The notes under the pieces: generated by a model | Told to the model about the DNA's origin: nothing | Seen by the model: the letters and a program-made list of their open reading frames with translations, nothing else | The model's database searches: none | Shown here: piece after piece, positions 16,628-25,274 of the stretch | How the letters are laid out: the number at the start of each line of letters is the position of its first letter | Position numbering within the stretch: the stretch's first letter is position 1 | Source: UBA117 sp049975245 | Lineage (GTDB): Archaea; Methanobacteriota; Methanobacteria; Methanobacteriales; Methanobacteriaceae | NCBI GenBank assembly: GCA_049975245.1 | Contig: JBNGDB010000016.1 | Coordinates: 1-53,452, forward strand | Length of the DNA stretch: 53,452 nucleotides | Direction of reading: 5' to 3' | Made by a program: the position numbers and the translations under genes

Positions 16628-17575
16628 ATGAATTCCATGGAACTTTTATTGGTAATTATGGCAGCTATTGTAATAGATATATTTTTAGGAGAACCACCCT
16701 CTAAAATACACCCTGTAGTTTTAATGGGATTAACTATTGACTATTTCAAAAAAAAATTAATTAAATTCAACAATAAACTCTCCGGAGTCTTTTTATCAAT
16801 ACTAACAGTACTTATTTTTATTTTAATCACTTATATAATTCTTGAAATTTCAAAAATAAATATTTTTATTTATTTCATTGTTTCTGCAATTATACTAAGT
16901 ACCACTTTTTCTATCAGATTATTAATAACTTCTATTCTAAAAGTTAAAACTGATTTAGAAACCAATATAGACCAGGCAAGACTATCAGTTTCTTACCTGG
17001 TGAGTAGAAATACTTCTGATTTATCTTCACAACAATTAATTTCAGCTGCAGTAGAAAGTTTAACAGAAAACATTACTGATTCTGTTATATCACCACTATT
17101 TTATACTTTTATTTTTGGTATATGGGGTGCTGTTGCTTATCGTGTGATAAACACGCTTGATGCTATGGTTGGTTATAAAGATCTTGAAAATAAAGAAATT
17201 GGATGGTTTTCGGCTAAATTTGACGATATTCTAAATTTCATTCCAGCAAGAATAACAGGAGTATTAATCGTTATTTCTGCTTTTATTCTCCAGAAAAACT
17301 GGAAGCAAGCATACAAAATCATGATAAGAGATTCATCTAATACTCCCAGTCCAAATTCAGGATATTCTATGGCTGCCGCAGCCGGTGCTTTGGATGTAAA
17401 ACTTACAAAAAGAGGAACCTATTCTCTTGGCGATGGAGAAAATCCCTTAGAAATTGAAACAATATCAGAAGCAGTTTTATTAACAGAATTTACTATAGCA
17501 CTATTTATAATTATATCCTCAATATTATACGCAATTTTCATCACTTTTATTTCAAAAACAATTATTTTAATTTAA
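16628..17575 (+). CDS. cobD: Adenosylcobinamide-phosphate synthase (CobD/CbiB)
   Basis: This integral membrane enzyme attaches the aminopropanol side chain to adenosylcobyric acid in cobamide synthesis. The 315-residue protein has the family N-terminus IDIFLGEPPSKIHPVVLMG near residues 15-33. Conserved SAAVESLTENITDSVISP near 140 precedes an AYRVINTLDAMVGY segment, and RDSSNTPSPNSGYSMAAAAG lies near 240. Several hydrophobic helices occur, including one near 55-85 and one at the C-terminus. ATG at 16628 is accepted; a second in-frame Met follows three codons later. It is followed by cbiG 38 bases downstream, consistent with a cobamide operon. Confidence 0.94.
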   Translation: MNSMELLLVIMAAIVIDIFLGEPPSKIHPVVLMGLTIDYFKKKLIKFNNKLSGVFLSILTVLIFILITYIILEISKINIFIYFIVSAIILSTTFSIRLLITSILKVKTDLETNIDQARLSVSYLVSRNTSDLSSQQLISAAVESLTENITDSVISPLFYTFIFGIWGAVAYRVINTLDAMVGYKDLENKEIGWFSAKFDDILNFIPARITGVLIVISAFILQKNWKQAYKIMIRDSSNTPSPNSGYSMAAAAGALDVKLTKRGTYSLGDGENPLEIETISEAVLLTEFTIALFIIISSILYAIFITFISKTIILI

Positions 17576-17613
17576 TATAATATAATAAATAAAAAAATTA
17601 ATCATGTGATCAA

Positions 17614-18606
17614 ATGAATGTAGCTATTTTAGTTGTTAATCTGCCAGGTTATAAATTAGCATTAACTATTTCTGAAAAATTAAAAAACGATCCAACAATT
17701 TTTAAAGTCGATATTTTTCAAAAAAAAGTCAAAAATACTTTAAAAAAAATATTTAACGATTATGATATTATAATTGGTATTATGGCATCAGGAATAATGG
17801 TTAGAAGTTTATGTGGCTTAATAAAAAACAAATACACGGATCCGGGAATTTTAATTATTGATGATAATAGTAAAAATGTAATAAGTTTACTTTCTGGACA
17901 TTTAGGAGGGGCCAATCAATTTTCTAAAAAAATAAGTAAATTATTAGGTTCTGAATGTATTATAACTACTTCTACAGATGTAAATAATAAAATTGGAATA
18001 GATGAAATAGCTAGACACCATTTTTTTGAAATTAACGATTTTAAAAACATAAAAACGATAAATACTGCTTTGGTGGCAAATAATATTGTGAAATTATATG
18101 TCCCTGAACAATTTGGATATCTTAAGGAAAATTCTATCATTAAAAATTCATACGAAATATCTATAGATGACGAAACTACTGTGATTACTGCTTGTGTTGA
18201 TTCTGAAAGCCTTATATTAAAACCTAAAGAGATGGTTTTAGGTTTAGGATCTAAAAGAGGAGTTTCAACATATCAAGTAACAAATGCAGTTAAAAAGGCA
18301 CTAAAATTTCTAAATTTACCTATTGAAAGAATAGATAAAATATCCACGGCAGACATTAAAAAAGATGAATTAGGAATTATAAATTTTGCCAATAAATATG
18401 ATAAACCTATCGAAATAATCTCAATTGATTCTTTAAAAAATTTTAAACGCGTTAAATTAACTAAATCCTCCTTTGTGCAAGAAGTTTTGGGAGTAGATGG
18501 TGTTTGTGAGCCATGTGCTTTAATAAGCGCAGGGGATAATTCAAGATTAATACTTAGGAAACTATCGGTTAAAGGTGTCACGGTTTCAGTAGCAATTTCT
18601 GAATAA
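17614..18606 (+). CDS. cbiG: Cobalt-precorrin-5A hydrolase CbiG
   Basis: CbiG opens the lactone ring of cobalt-precorrin-5A and releases acetaldehyde in the anaerobic corrin pathway. The 330-residue protein has the N-terminal region with IIGIMASGIMVRSLCGLIKN near residues 54-73 and VISLLSGHLGGANQFSKKIS near 88-107. The C-terminal CobE-like domain starts near 208 with MVLGLGSKRGVSTYQV and ends with LGVDGVCEPCALISAG. ATG at 17614 follows GTGATCAA. It is downstream of cobD in the same orientation. The two domains and length are normal for the family. Confidence 0.94.
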   Translation: MNVAILVVNLPGYKLALTISEKLKNDPTIFKVDIFQKKVKNTLKKIFNDYDIIIGIMASGIMVRSLCGLIKNKYTDPGILIIDDNSKNVISLLSGHLGGANQFSKKISKLLGSECIITTSTDVNNKIGIDEIARHHFFEINDFKNIKTINTALVANNIVKLYVPEQFGYLKENSIIKNSYEISIDDETTVITACVDSESLILKPKEMVLGLGSKRGVSTYQVTNAVKKALKFLNLPIERIDKISTADIKKDELGIINFANKYDKPIEIISIDSLKNFKRVKLTKSSFVQEVLGVDGVCEPCALISAGDNSRLILRKLSVKGVTVSVAISE

Positions 18607-18829
18607 TTTTTTTATAAATCTTATAAAATGATATAAAGGTTTTTTAATAGAATTAATTTATTAAGATGGAATAACTTTTAAATTTAAATACGAGTTTTAT
18701 TGTATGATCTAATATAAATTATTAATAATATAATCAACATACAAAAAGTTTTTAAGTTAGATAGTATAAACCAACATGGATAACAAACTTAATATTTTTA
18801 TATAATTTATTAATTCTGGAGGTTATAAT

Positions 18830-19084
18830 ATGAGTAATGATGCATTTAACCGTGTTTCCGAGATTTTAAAACACATAATGGAAGATACTAGTGTACCTAG
18901 AAATATTAGGAGAGCAGCAGAAGAATCTAACGACATACTTATGAATGAGGATGAAGATTCTACTATAAGGGCCAGCACAGTGATTTCACAATTAGATGAA
19001 ATAAGTAACGATCCCAATATACCAATACACGCTCGGACTTTGATATGGAATGTTTTAAGCGAATTAGAATCTATTAGAGACTAA
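18830..19084 (+). CDS. UPF0147 family protein
   Basis: This 84-residue helical protein of the archaeal UPF0147 family starts MSNDAFNRVSEILKHIMEDT and contains VPRNIRRAAEESNDIL and RASTVISQLDEISNDPNIP. It is acidic, soluble and without cysteine. The family is widespread in Archaea but has no assigned function that I know. ATG at 18830 follows a strong GGAGGTTATA site, and a long AT-rich leader region (18607-18829) with TATA-like runs precedes it, suggesting its own promoter. Its last 11 bases overlap the 3' end of the convergent aldolase gene. Confidence 0.9.
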   Translation: MSNDAFNRVSEILKHIMEDTSVPRNIRRAAEESNDILMNEDEDSTIRASTVISQLDEISNDPNIPIHARTLIWNVLSELESIRD

Positions 19085-19652
19085 GTATATAATTAACTAA
19101 CTGAGTTTTGGCTGTTTCTTCTATAAATTCCACAAGAAGTGCAGCTTCATCCAAATTTTTATCTGCCGCAATCAACCCATGGTTTTTCAGTAAAACAAAA
19201 TTTTCATTTTCCATCTCTTTTGAAACGTAATTAGCCAAATCATATGAACCTGGCGGATAATAATCTACAACACTTACATATTCTTTTTTAATTTCACCAA
19301 AACCCTCTAACCACCTTAATTTTTTTTCTGAAAAGGAAAAACCGGCAGTTATTGGAGAATGAGTATGAATAATACAGTTTAAATCTGGCCTTTTATCATA
19401 AATAGCTAAATGCATTTGCAGCTCAGAAGATGGTTTATCATTTCCCAATATTATTTTACCATTTAGATCAGTTATTATAATATTTTCCGTTCCTATAGTC
19501 TTAAATGAGGATCCACTAGATGTTATGGCTACCATAAAATTTCCAGCATGATTAAATTTATAACTAACATTACCCGCTTTTCCAGGAACTAATTTTCGCT
19601 TGTATAAATAATGACATGTTTCAACTATTTTATTAATTATCTTATCTGTAAT
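19074..19652 (-). CDS. Class II aldolase/adducin family protein, probable non-standard ATT start
   Basis: Zinc-dependent class II aldolase fold; relatives include fuculose-1-phosphate aldolase, which in methanogens can supply lactaldehyde for F420. Visible are ITSSGSSFKTI, the zinc-ligand segment CIIHTHSPITAGF, LRWLEGFGEI, and LLKNHGLIA. An ATG at 19535 would give only 153 residues and would lose the conserved N-terminal KLVPGKAGNVSYKF. That segment is encoded in frame upstream, yet from the preceding stop (19695-19697) to 19535 there is no ATG, GTG, TTG or CTG codon. An ATT at 19652 stands five bases after GGTGGTG and would give 192 residues, a normal length. A frameshift from an ATG near 19667 is the alternative. 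The 3' end overlaps the UPF0147 gene tail to tail. Confidence 0.8.
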   Translation of the reverse strand: MTDKIINKIVETCHYLYKRKLVPGKAGNVSYKFNHAGNFMVAITSSGSSFKTIGTENIIITDLNGKIILGNDKPSSELQMHLAIYDKRPDLNCIIHTHSPITAGFSFSEKKLRWLEGFGEIKKEYVSVVDYYPPGSYDLANYVSKEMENENFVLLKNHGLIAADKNLDEAALLVEFIEETAKTQLVNYILSL

Positions 19653-19694
19653 ACTAACACCACCATAAATTGAAAATAAATTAATAAACTTATT

Positions 19695-21209
19695 CTAAGC
19701 AAATTTAAGAAGTTTAAATGCCCCATTATTTAATATAGGCACTTCTCCACAAGTTGGAACTATATTGTAAATTTTTTGAAATTCTGTCTGGGATTGAAAA
19801 GTTCCAGAGTTGATAAGATGAACTCCTTTATATTTCTTATAAGCATTAATATGCACATGACCCGTATGGAAAACATGTGGAATCTCTTCTATAACTAAAT
19901 GATCCTCTATTTCTGAAGCTAAAGGTGTTCTTTCTCCGTAAATTGGGGCTATATGTCTTTTTTCAAGAATTTCTTTCATTATCAAATCTGAATTCTGATG
20001 TGATAATCCTTTTACTGTCATTGCTAGATCATCGAAGCTTCTGCCGTGATATATGAGGGTTTTTAATCCATCTAAACTAACTAATGAGGGATTACTAACG
20101 AATTCTACATTTTTTAATTGATAAAGATCTTCTGCATATTTTTGAGGAATTGCTGGTTGGGGTTCAGCTTGTCTTGATGCGTCGTGATTACCTGGAGCTA
20201 TTATTATTTTAATATCTTGTTTAATTTCTCCTAAAAGTCTGGCAGCTTCACTGTATTGTTCGTAAATATCTTTAATTATAAGTTCTTTTTCTTGGTGGGG
20301 GTATATTCCTATCCCATCCACTATATCCCCTGCAATTACTAGGTATTTAACATCATTTGCCAGGTCGAGATGTTCTTCTGTTCCATAATCACCGTTTATC
20401 CAATTTAAAAACTTTTTAAATGCATTTTCTAAAAAAGTTGAACTACCAATATGTATATCCGACAAAAAAACAGTATTAAAATCTGTTTTTATTTCATCAA
20501 CACGAGGAACGCCAGGATGAATAACTTCTGATGCAATCACCATAGTCCCTTTCCGGCTTCCAACCACACCTATTATTTCATCTTTAACGATAATCTCAGA
20601 TTTTTCAAATAGTTTATGATTTTCATTATGGATTAAAACTACTGTTTCTTCACTTTCATCTGCTAATTCAATGATTTTATGGTTATTTTTTGTATTTCTT
20701 ATATCATTTACTATTCCAACTATTTTAACCACATCTTGAGATTTATTAATATCTTTTATAGCCATATGATCTTGCATATTTCCTCTTTTTAGAATTAAAT
20801 CTCTTAATTTATGATATCTACTATTAAAATAGCTTGACAAATCTTTTATTTCTCCTTTAGTATATGATTGTTGACTAGTATCTTGTAAAATAGAAAAATC
20901 GAATTTTTTTGATAATTTGGATTCAGCATTACGTTTTAAATTAGTTGAAATCGAACTCTTCTTTAAAATATCTGCATGAGATCCATCTTCTTTAGTTAAA
21001 TCCTTTGCAGATGCTTCAGAATCATTAAATAAATATTTTTCCAAATCACTCTTTGTAAAAACCATTGAACCCCTTTTACTGTTAATCAGATCCTTAATAA
21101 TTTCTTCAGTTACTATAACTGGATTTTCATGGTTATTAAGAAGTTCATATGCATTTTCATCTAACAAAAAGCCGGCAGCAGCAAATTTAGTGACAATATT
21201 TTCACACAT
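19695..21209 (-). CDS. polB: DNA polymerase D small subunit DP1 (3'-5' exonuclease)
   Basis: DP1 carries the proofreading exonuclease of the archaeal replicative polymerase D and binds the DP2 catalytic subunit. The 504-residue protein has a variable N-terminal region (1-130), an OB-fold (about 150-225, IKDINKSQDVVKIVGIVND), and the calcineurin-like phosphoesterase domain. The latter has TVFLSDIHIGSSTF near 245, VIAGDIVDGIGIY near 290, IIAPGNHDASRQ near 338 and HTGHVHINAYKKYKG near 455. All metal-binding motifs are intact. ATG at 21209 opens MCENIVTKFAAAGFLL, after AAGGTTAAGAT. The stop codon is in the same frame as the downstream aldolase and 43 bases before the latter's proposed start. Confidence 0.96.
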   Translation of the reverse strand: MCENIVTKFAAAGFLLDENAYELLNNHENPVIVTEEIIKDLINSKRGSMVFTKSDLEKYLFNDSEASAKDLTKEDGSHADILKKSSISTNLKRNAESKLSKKFDFSILQDTSQQSYTKGEIKDLSSYFNSRYHKLRDLILKRGNMQDHMAIKDINKSQDVVKIVGIVNDIRNTKNNHKIIELADESEETVVLIHNENHKLFEKSEIIVKDEIIGVVGSRKGTMVIASEVIHPGVPRVDEIKTDFNTVFLSDIHIGSSTFLENAFKKFLNWINGDYGTEEHLDLANDVKYLVIAGDIVDGIGIYPHQEKELIIKDIYEQYSEAARLLGEIKQDIKIIIAPGNHDASRQAEPQPAIPQKYAEDLYQLKNVEFVSNPSLVSLDGLKTLIYHGRSFDDLAMTVKGLSHQNSDLIMKEILEKRHIAPIYGERTPLASEIEDHLVIEEIPHVFHTGHVHINAYKKYKGVHLINSGTFQSQTEFQKIYNIVPTCGEVPILNNGAFKLLKFA

Positions 21210-21438
21210 ATCTTAACCTTTACAAAAATTATTTTTACTATATATTTATTAACATCAATTATAAGATTGATTCTAACAATATTTTATCTAGAAGATTACT
21301 AATTAAATTATTTAATAAAATATGTTATAACAATTATAAACTTATTATCGAAAATCAATTTTGTTTAATTAGAGTTAATTAAAAGGAATTTGTTTGAAAA
21401 TATAAATATTTTGATTGAAATTAAGAAAAGGTGATTTT

Positions 21439-21966
21439 GTGTCCAGAATCTTAAAATTCATATTATTTCTTGTATTCTTTCTAGTGTTTTTTGAAGCAGG
21501 ACTGGTAAGTTCCTATACTATTGTAACTTCTGAACCACCAGATATAGAAAAACTTATAGATTTCCAATTCAACGCTATCAGTTCTTTATTAAACTTTGAA
21601 GGTTTAAATTCCACTTTTGCTCCCACACCAGAATCTTTTAACATAACAAATCCTACGGAAGTTGCAGAAGCCTTAAAATCTAGAGGAAAATTAGACGGCA
21701 TAAATCTGGAGTCTATGTCAGCCACTACCTTTGCTGACACGAATAGTGATAATTTTCAGATTAATATAACTGCCACTGGCTATAAAGAATCAGTAACCGG
21801 GGGAAATAAAACAGGCGGAGCAATAGTTATTGCTCCCAACGAGACATATAGTATTAAAGCCACCGCCGTAGCTTCGATGAAAGAAAAAGGGATAGAAATT
21901 AATATTAACACAATTCAAATAGTTTCTATTGGCAGACTTTATACTAATAATGTAACAAATGGTTAA
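21439..21966 (+). CDS. Signal-anchored extracytoplasmic protein of unknown function
   Basis: From GTG at 21439 this is a 175-residue protein. It has a hydrophobic segment at residues 4-25 (ILKFILFLVFFLVFFEAG) and then a polar domain with several N-x-S/T sequons (for example NSTF, NITNP, NITATG). This indicates export with an N-terminal anchor or signal peptide and possible N-glycosylation. The start is chosen because AGGTGATTTT lies just upstream; the frame is open eight codons further to a TTG, but that stretch contains the ribosome site itself. The gene sits between DP1 (divergent) and cbiH. I do not recognise the family. Confidence 0.78.
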   Translation: MSRILKFILFLVFFLVFFEAGLVSSYTIVTSEPPDIEKLIDFQFNAISSLLNFEGLNSTFAPTPESFNITNPTEVAEALKSRGKLDGINLESMSATTFADTNSDNFQINITATGYKESVTGGNKTGGAIVIAPNETYSIKATAVASMKEKGIEININTIQIVSIGRLYTNNVTNG

Positions 21967-22039
21967 TTTAGTTATTTATCTAAATTAATTCTATTTTTTA
22001 TACGAAAATCTTTATTTAATAAGTAATATGGTGATTTAT

Positions 22040-23107
22040 TTGATTAGTGTAATTGGAATAGGCCCTTCCCGTGAAAACATAAGTGTTAAGGCTATTGAGG
22101 CTATTAACAAAGCTGATGTTGTCATAGCTTACAAGGGATATATTGAACCTATAAACGATCTCTTGGTTGGAAAAGAAGTAATTAAAAAGGGTATGGGTGA
22201 TGAAATAAAAAGGGCAGAACTTGCCATTCAAAAATCTTTACAAGGTGAAAAAGTTGCACTGGTTAGTTCTGGTGATCCTGGAATCTTTGGAATGGGTAAT
22301 GTACTCTTTCAATTAATAGGTAAATACGAAAATTTATCTGTTGAGGTAATTCCTGGTATAAGTGCAGTTAACTTTGCTGCATCACTTTTAGGTGCCCCTT
22401 TACATGATTTTGCAGTTATAAGTTTAAGTGATATTTTAACTCCTTTATCTGAAATAAAAAGAAAGGTCTATAATGCATGTAAAGGAGATTTTGTCATAGC
22501 ATTTTATAATCCTATAAGTAAAACTCGTAAAAAACCTTTTAAAGAAGCTTATAAAATTTTAATTGAGTATAGAAAATTATCAACACCAGTGGGCATTGTT
22601 AGAAGTAATGAAAAGGTTTCTAAAGTTACAATAACTGATCTGGAAAATTTAAATGAGGATGATATCAACATGTCCACCACTTTGATAATTGGAAATTCCA
22701 TGACGTATGTTTCCGAAGGATACATGGTTACTCCACGAGGATACGTTGTTCCATCTAAAATACATCCTCTGGCCGTTGAATTTTATGAAAAATTCTTACA
22801 GGGAGATATTATAAACGGACCTAATCGAGAGTGCGAATATTATCCCTGTCATGAACATCCACAAAATTGCACTTTCTGTTATTGTCCATTTTATCCTTGT
22901 GGAGATAGTTCTACTGGGGGTAAATGGATAAAAGGTAAAGATGTATGGAGTTGTGTTGATTGTTTATGGATACATCAAGATAAAACAGTTGAATGCATTT
23001 TACCAAAATTAAAAAGAATAGTTAAAGAAGTTGACGACTTAAAAAATAAAAAGAAGGAATTATTAAAATTAAGAAGGGAATGTATATACTCTACTAATAA
23101 TGAATAA
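22040..23107 (+). CDS. cbiH: Cobalt-factor III C17-methyltransferase CbiH with C-terminal Cys-rich domain
   Basis: CbiH methylates C17 and contracts the ring of cobalt-factor III in anaerobic cobamide synthesis. Residues 1-245 are the tetrapyrrole methylase domain: ISVIGIGPSRENISVKA, VALVSSGDPGIFGMGNVLF near 75, VIPGISAVNFAASLLGAPLH near 107, and FVIAFYNPISKTR near 155. After it comes a small domain with about nine cysteines (CEYYPCHEHPQNCTFCYCPF, then WSCVDCLW), resembling the cysteine-rich small domain that may bind metal or iron-sulfur. A charged coiled tail (KEVDDLKNKKKELLKLRREC) closes it. Start at TTG 22040 is chosen by GGTGATTTAT; an ATG at 22028 overlaps that site and would add four residues. 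Confidence 0.92.
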   Translation: MISVIGIGPSRENISVKAIEAINKADVVIAYKGYIEPINDLLVGKEVIKKGMGDEIKRAELAIQKSLQGEKVALVSSGDPGIFGMGNVLFQLIGKYENLSVEVIPGISAVNFAASLLGAPLHDFAVISLSDILTPLSEIKRKVYNACKGDFVIAFYNPISKTRKKPFKEAYKILIEYRKLSTPVGIVRSNEKVSKVTITDLENLNEDDINMSTTLIIGNSMTYVSEGYMVTPRGYVVPSKIHPLAVEFYEKFLQGDIINGPNRECEYYPCHEHPQNCTFCYCPFYPCGDSSTGGKWIKGKDVWSCVDCLWIHQDKTVECILPKLKRIVKEVDDLKNKKKELLKLRRECIYSTNNE

Positions 23108-23264
23108 TTTAAAATAATTTTAAACAAACTTTTTTTTAAATAGTGTGAAATTAATCCAGTTTTATGAATTATTATCAATAAAGCATTTTATTTAATTATA
23201 TATTTAAGAAAGGTTTTTATCTAAATAAAACTAATATTTATTACTTATGTTTGGAGGATGAAAG

Positions 23265-23846
23265 GTGTCGAAAAGTGTTAAGGATATCTTGATTGAAATG
23301 AAGAACATGTCCGAGCTGATGGTTGATTTAGCTTACTCAGCACTTCTTTTTAACAGTAAAGATGCTGCGGAAGAAGTAATTAAGCTTGAAAACAAGGTAA
23401 ACAGGCTTAATTATGAGATTAAAAAAGAATCTCTTCTTGCAGCAAGATCGGTTGAAGATGCTGAGAAATTAACTGCATTGTTGGAAGTTGGTGAGGCAGC
23501 GGAAAGCATAGCAAACTCTGCAAAAGACATAGCGGACCTAGTTTTAAAAGGTATTAAACCACATCCTGTCTTTAAAATGGTTATGGAAGAGTCAGATGAA
23601 ATAATAATTAGAGTAACCATTGATGAAGGTTCAGAACTATCAGATAAATCTTTAGGAGAGCTTCTTCTCGCCACCCGGACCGGAATGAGGGTAATTGCAA
23701 TACGTAGAAATGAATCTTGGATTTATGGACCGGACCGAAATACTATTCTTTCCACTGGTGACACTCTCATAGCCAAGGGAAACGAAGTTGGGGCAGATTT
23801 TTTGGAAAAATTAGCAGTAAATAAAATTAAAATGGACGATCTTTAA
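23265..23846 (+). CDS. PhoU-like/TrkA-C regulatory protein, partner of the MgtE-type transporter
   Basis: This 193-residue soluble protein has two parts. Residues 1-95 form PhoU-like helices (MKNMSELMVDLAYSALLF, KLENKVNRLNYEIKKES). Residues about 103-190 form a TrkA-C (RCK C-terminal) ligand-binding domain with IIIRVTIDEGSELSDKSLG, RTGMRVIAIRRNESWIYGP and LSTGDTLIAKGNE. Such proteins gate or regulate cation transporters. GTG at 23265 is the start, after GGAGGATGAAAG. The transporter gene with MgtE-type repeats begins 39 bases after its stop, so the pair likely forms an operon in which this is the cytosolic regulator. That role is inferred from domains and adjacency. Confidence 0.88.
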   Translation: MSKSVKDILIEMKNMSELMVDLAYSALLFNSKDAAEEVIKLENKVNRLNYEIKKESLLAARSVEDAEKLTALLEVGEAAESIANSAKDIADLVLKGIKPHPVFKMVMEESDEIIIRVTIDEGSELSDKSLGELLLATRTGMRVIAIRRNESWIYGPDRNTILSTGDTLIAKGNEVGADFLEKLAVNKIKMDDL

Positions 23847-23885
23847 AATAATTCAGTGGTGCATAAATTATGGTAGTTGGTGATC

Positions 23886-25235
23886 CAGTTGACGACTCTA
23901 GAAAGACTTTTGATGAAGATCAGAGAATTCATGGAAAATATACTAACTATTATAGTCAAAATAGTAATTATCATATCAAAAGGCGTTATTAAATTATTTT
24001 ATGTCCCATTTAAACTGTTTAACAAGCTTTCAATTTTTTATAAGGATATAAAAAGGGTTTTGGGCGAAAGTTTCATAGCTATTTTTATCAGCATTTTGGG
24101 GGGAATTCTCGCAGGATTATTTTTAAGTATGATGACCTCACAACTTGAAGCATTTCCTGGACTATTAGTTTTAATCCCTGGAGCAATAGGGATGAGAGGA
24201 AATATATTCGGGGCATTAGGATCTAGATTAAACTCAAATTTGCACATAGGAACTCTTTCACCAGAATTTAAAAAATCAAGCATACTTAATCAAAACATTG
24301 CTTCAACTATTATATTGACAATTGTTATGTCAATTTTACTAGCTATTATGGCTAAAGTTTTTAGCATTTTCTTAGGCTTTGAAAGCATGAATATTATGGA
24401 TTTTACCATTATATCTGTCTTGGGTGGAATATTTTCAGGTATAATTCTTCTGCCGTCCACAGCTTTAATATCCCTCAAAAGCTATGAAAATGGCTGGGAT
24501 CCGGATAATGTTACAACACCTTTAATAACTACAGCTGGTGATATTTTCACTATTCCTTCACTTTTTTTAGGAGTTCTTATATTATTATTAATAAAAAATA
24601 CATTTTTAGAAATTGTTCTATTCGTTATTTTCATATTAATAGGGTTGGCAGGTCTTTTTTTAGGTTTCAGGGGCGAAATAGAATTAAAAAAAATTATAAA
24701 ACAGAGTGTTCCCACTTTAATAATTTGTTCCATTTTAGGTACCAGCGCAGGTACAATATTGAACACCAAAATCTCTGTTATACTAAATAATCCCAGTATT
24801 TTAGCTTTAGTACCTCTTTTTTCCGATCAAGGCGGAAATCTTACCAGTATTTTAGGGGCTCGTTTGTCATCTGGATTACACTCCGGGTTTATAGAAGCAA
24901 CTTTAAGGCCTACTGAAGGAGTTATTCGTAATTTTGGAATCATATTAATATTAGCAATAATATTGTATCCTTTAATAGGACTCATGGCATATATTGCCAC
25001 ACTAGTACTTGGAATAAATTCTTTGGGACTTTCTGAAATGGTAATTATAAGTACTTTAGCTGGATTGCTTTTATCACCCTTAATATTGGTTATGACATTT
25101 TATTTGAGTACAATTTCTTATAGAATGGGCCTGGATCCAGACAATATTGTTATACCTATATCCACCAGTTTAACAGATCCTTTAGCTACCAGCAGTCTAG
25201 TTTTTATTTTTATAATAATTCTAAACTTAATTTAA
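23886..25235 (+). CDS. MgtE/SLC41-type divalent cation transporter with two membrane repeats
   Basis: About 449 residues, mostly membrane helices, contain two copies of the MgtE/SLC41 transmembrane module. Repeat 1 has PGLLVLIPGAIGMRGNIFGA near residue 91 and NGWDPDNVTTPLITTAGDIF near 200. Repeat 2 has LVPLFSDQGGNLTSILGARL near 310 and MGLDPDNIVIPISTSLTDPL near 417. No N-terminal CBS or MgtE_N sensor domain is present, unlike bacterial MgtE; the upstream TrkA-C protein may replace it. TTG at 23886 is preferred because GGTGATCCAG precedes it; a GTG at 23877 is the alternative. Magnesium or a related divalent ion is the likely substrate by family. Confidence 0.9.
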   Translation, partial: QLTTLERLLMKIREFMENILTIIVKIVIIISKGVIKLFYVPFKLFNKLSIFYKDIKRVLGESFIAIFISILGGILAGLFLSMMTSQLEAFPGLLVLIPGAIGMRGNIFGALGSRLNSNLHIGTLSPEFKKSSILNQNIASTIILTIVMSILLAIMAKVFSIFLGFESMNIMDFTIISVLGGIFSGIILLPSTALISLKSYENGWDPDNVTTPLITTAGDIFTIPSLFLGVLILLLIKNTFLEIVLFVIFILIGLAGLFLGFRGEIELKKIIKQSVPTLIICSILGTSAGTILNTKISVILNNPSILALVPLFSDQGGNLTSILGARLSSGLHSGFIEATLRPTEGVIRNFGIILILAIILYPLIGLMAYIATLVLGINSLGLSEMVIISTLAGLLLSPLILVMTFYLSTISYRMGLDPDNIVIPISTSLTDPLATSSLVFIFIIILNLI

Positions 25236-25274
25236 TAATAAACTCAATTTTTTAGACAGAATTCTCATATGAAC

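Noticed and set aside
16444..16704. 86-codon plus-strand frame overlapping DUF2299 and the cobD start
   Set aside because: It crosses two supported genes and their promoter, and its product is a low-complexity Phe/Ile-rich shadow.
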